Of a stretch of 64,000 nt of DNA, positions 63,999-64,000 are shown one piece after another; positions within the stretch are counted from its first letter, which is position 1, and the number at the start of each line of letters is the position of its first letter. This DNA is from Limobrevibacterium gyesilva (GTDB lineage Bacteria; Pseudomonadota; Alphaproteobacteria; Acetobacterales; Acetobacteraceae), in NCBI RefSeq assembly GCF_025989185.1, contig NZ_JAPDNT010000005.1, positions 167,633 to 231,632 on the forward strand, written 5' to 3'. A model generated the notes under the pieces. It was given only the letters and a program-made list of their open reading frames with translations, had not been told where the DNA came from and made no database searches. The translations under genes and the position numbers were made by a program.

Positions 63999-64000
63999 GA

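Overview
The window is a high-GC alphaproteobacterial chromosome segment. A full EcfG-NepR-PhyR general stress locus, NHEJ genes (ligD, ku), a three-subunit FAD/cytochrome c polyol dehydrogenase and GC-rich intergenic hairpins point to Rhodospirillales/Acetobacteraceae. That placement is inference; no rRNA or core phylogenetic marker beyond gatCAB is present.

Layout. 1-10.7 kb: stress block (AI-2E transporter end, PRC-barrel protein, small membrane proteins, LigD and Ku, a degenerate HisKA_2 protein, EcfG/NepR diverging from PhyR, a PPOX-fold stress protein). Several genes carry an EcfG-type promoter (GGAAC-N16-CGTT), including ku. 10.8-24 kb: DMT exporter, GntR/OsmC pair, NIPSNAP protein, polyol dehydrogenase operon, and a carbohydrate ABC importer operon with an SDR and a divergent GntR regulator. 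24-29.1 kb: core genes (ruvX, gatCAB, TM2 protein, GST) and tRNA-Ser(GCU). 29.4-35.8 kb: mobile region with a large serine recombinase plus DUF2924/DUF3489 partners, a 3' fragment of tRNA-Lys, IS5 and IS630 elements and transposase debris around a SnoaL-like gene.

35.8-51.8 kb: a complete type I-C CRISPR-Cas locus (cas3, cas5c, cas8c, cas7c, cas4, cas1, cas2) followed by a 7.3 kb array of 110 repeats and 109 spacers, bracketed by an 86-bp imperfect inverted repeat. The 382-bp cas3-cas5c gap holds what I consider the main discovery of the window. It has an exact copy of the 11-nt crRNA 5' handle (13 nt matching the repeat end), then a 32-nt spacer-like stretch and a strong hairpin. The first 17 nt of that pseudo-spacer match, 14 of 17, a site just upstream that follows a TTC PAM and overlaps a promoter -35 box. 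Mismatches fall at positions 6, 9 and 12. This is the design of a repurposed CRISPR-like RNA (CreA/CreR type) that would guide the locus's own Cascade to repress a promoter inside the cas operon.

51.9-62.1 kb: a LysR-regulated catabolic operon (CoA lyase, CaiB CoA-transferase, PuuE-like cyclic amide hydrolase, isochorismatase-fold amidase, LivKHMGF-type importer, SDR). It could import and degrade a cyclic imide or half-amide through a CoA thioester. 62.2-64 kb: an IS66 tnpC and the end of another transposase gene.
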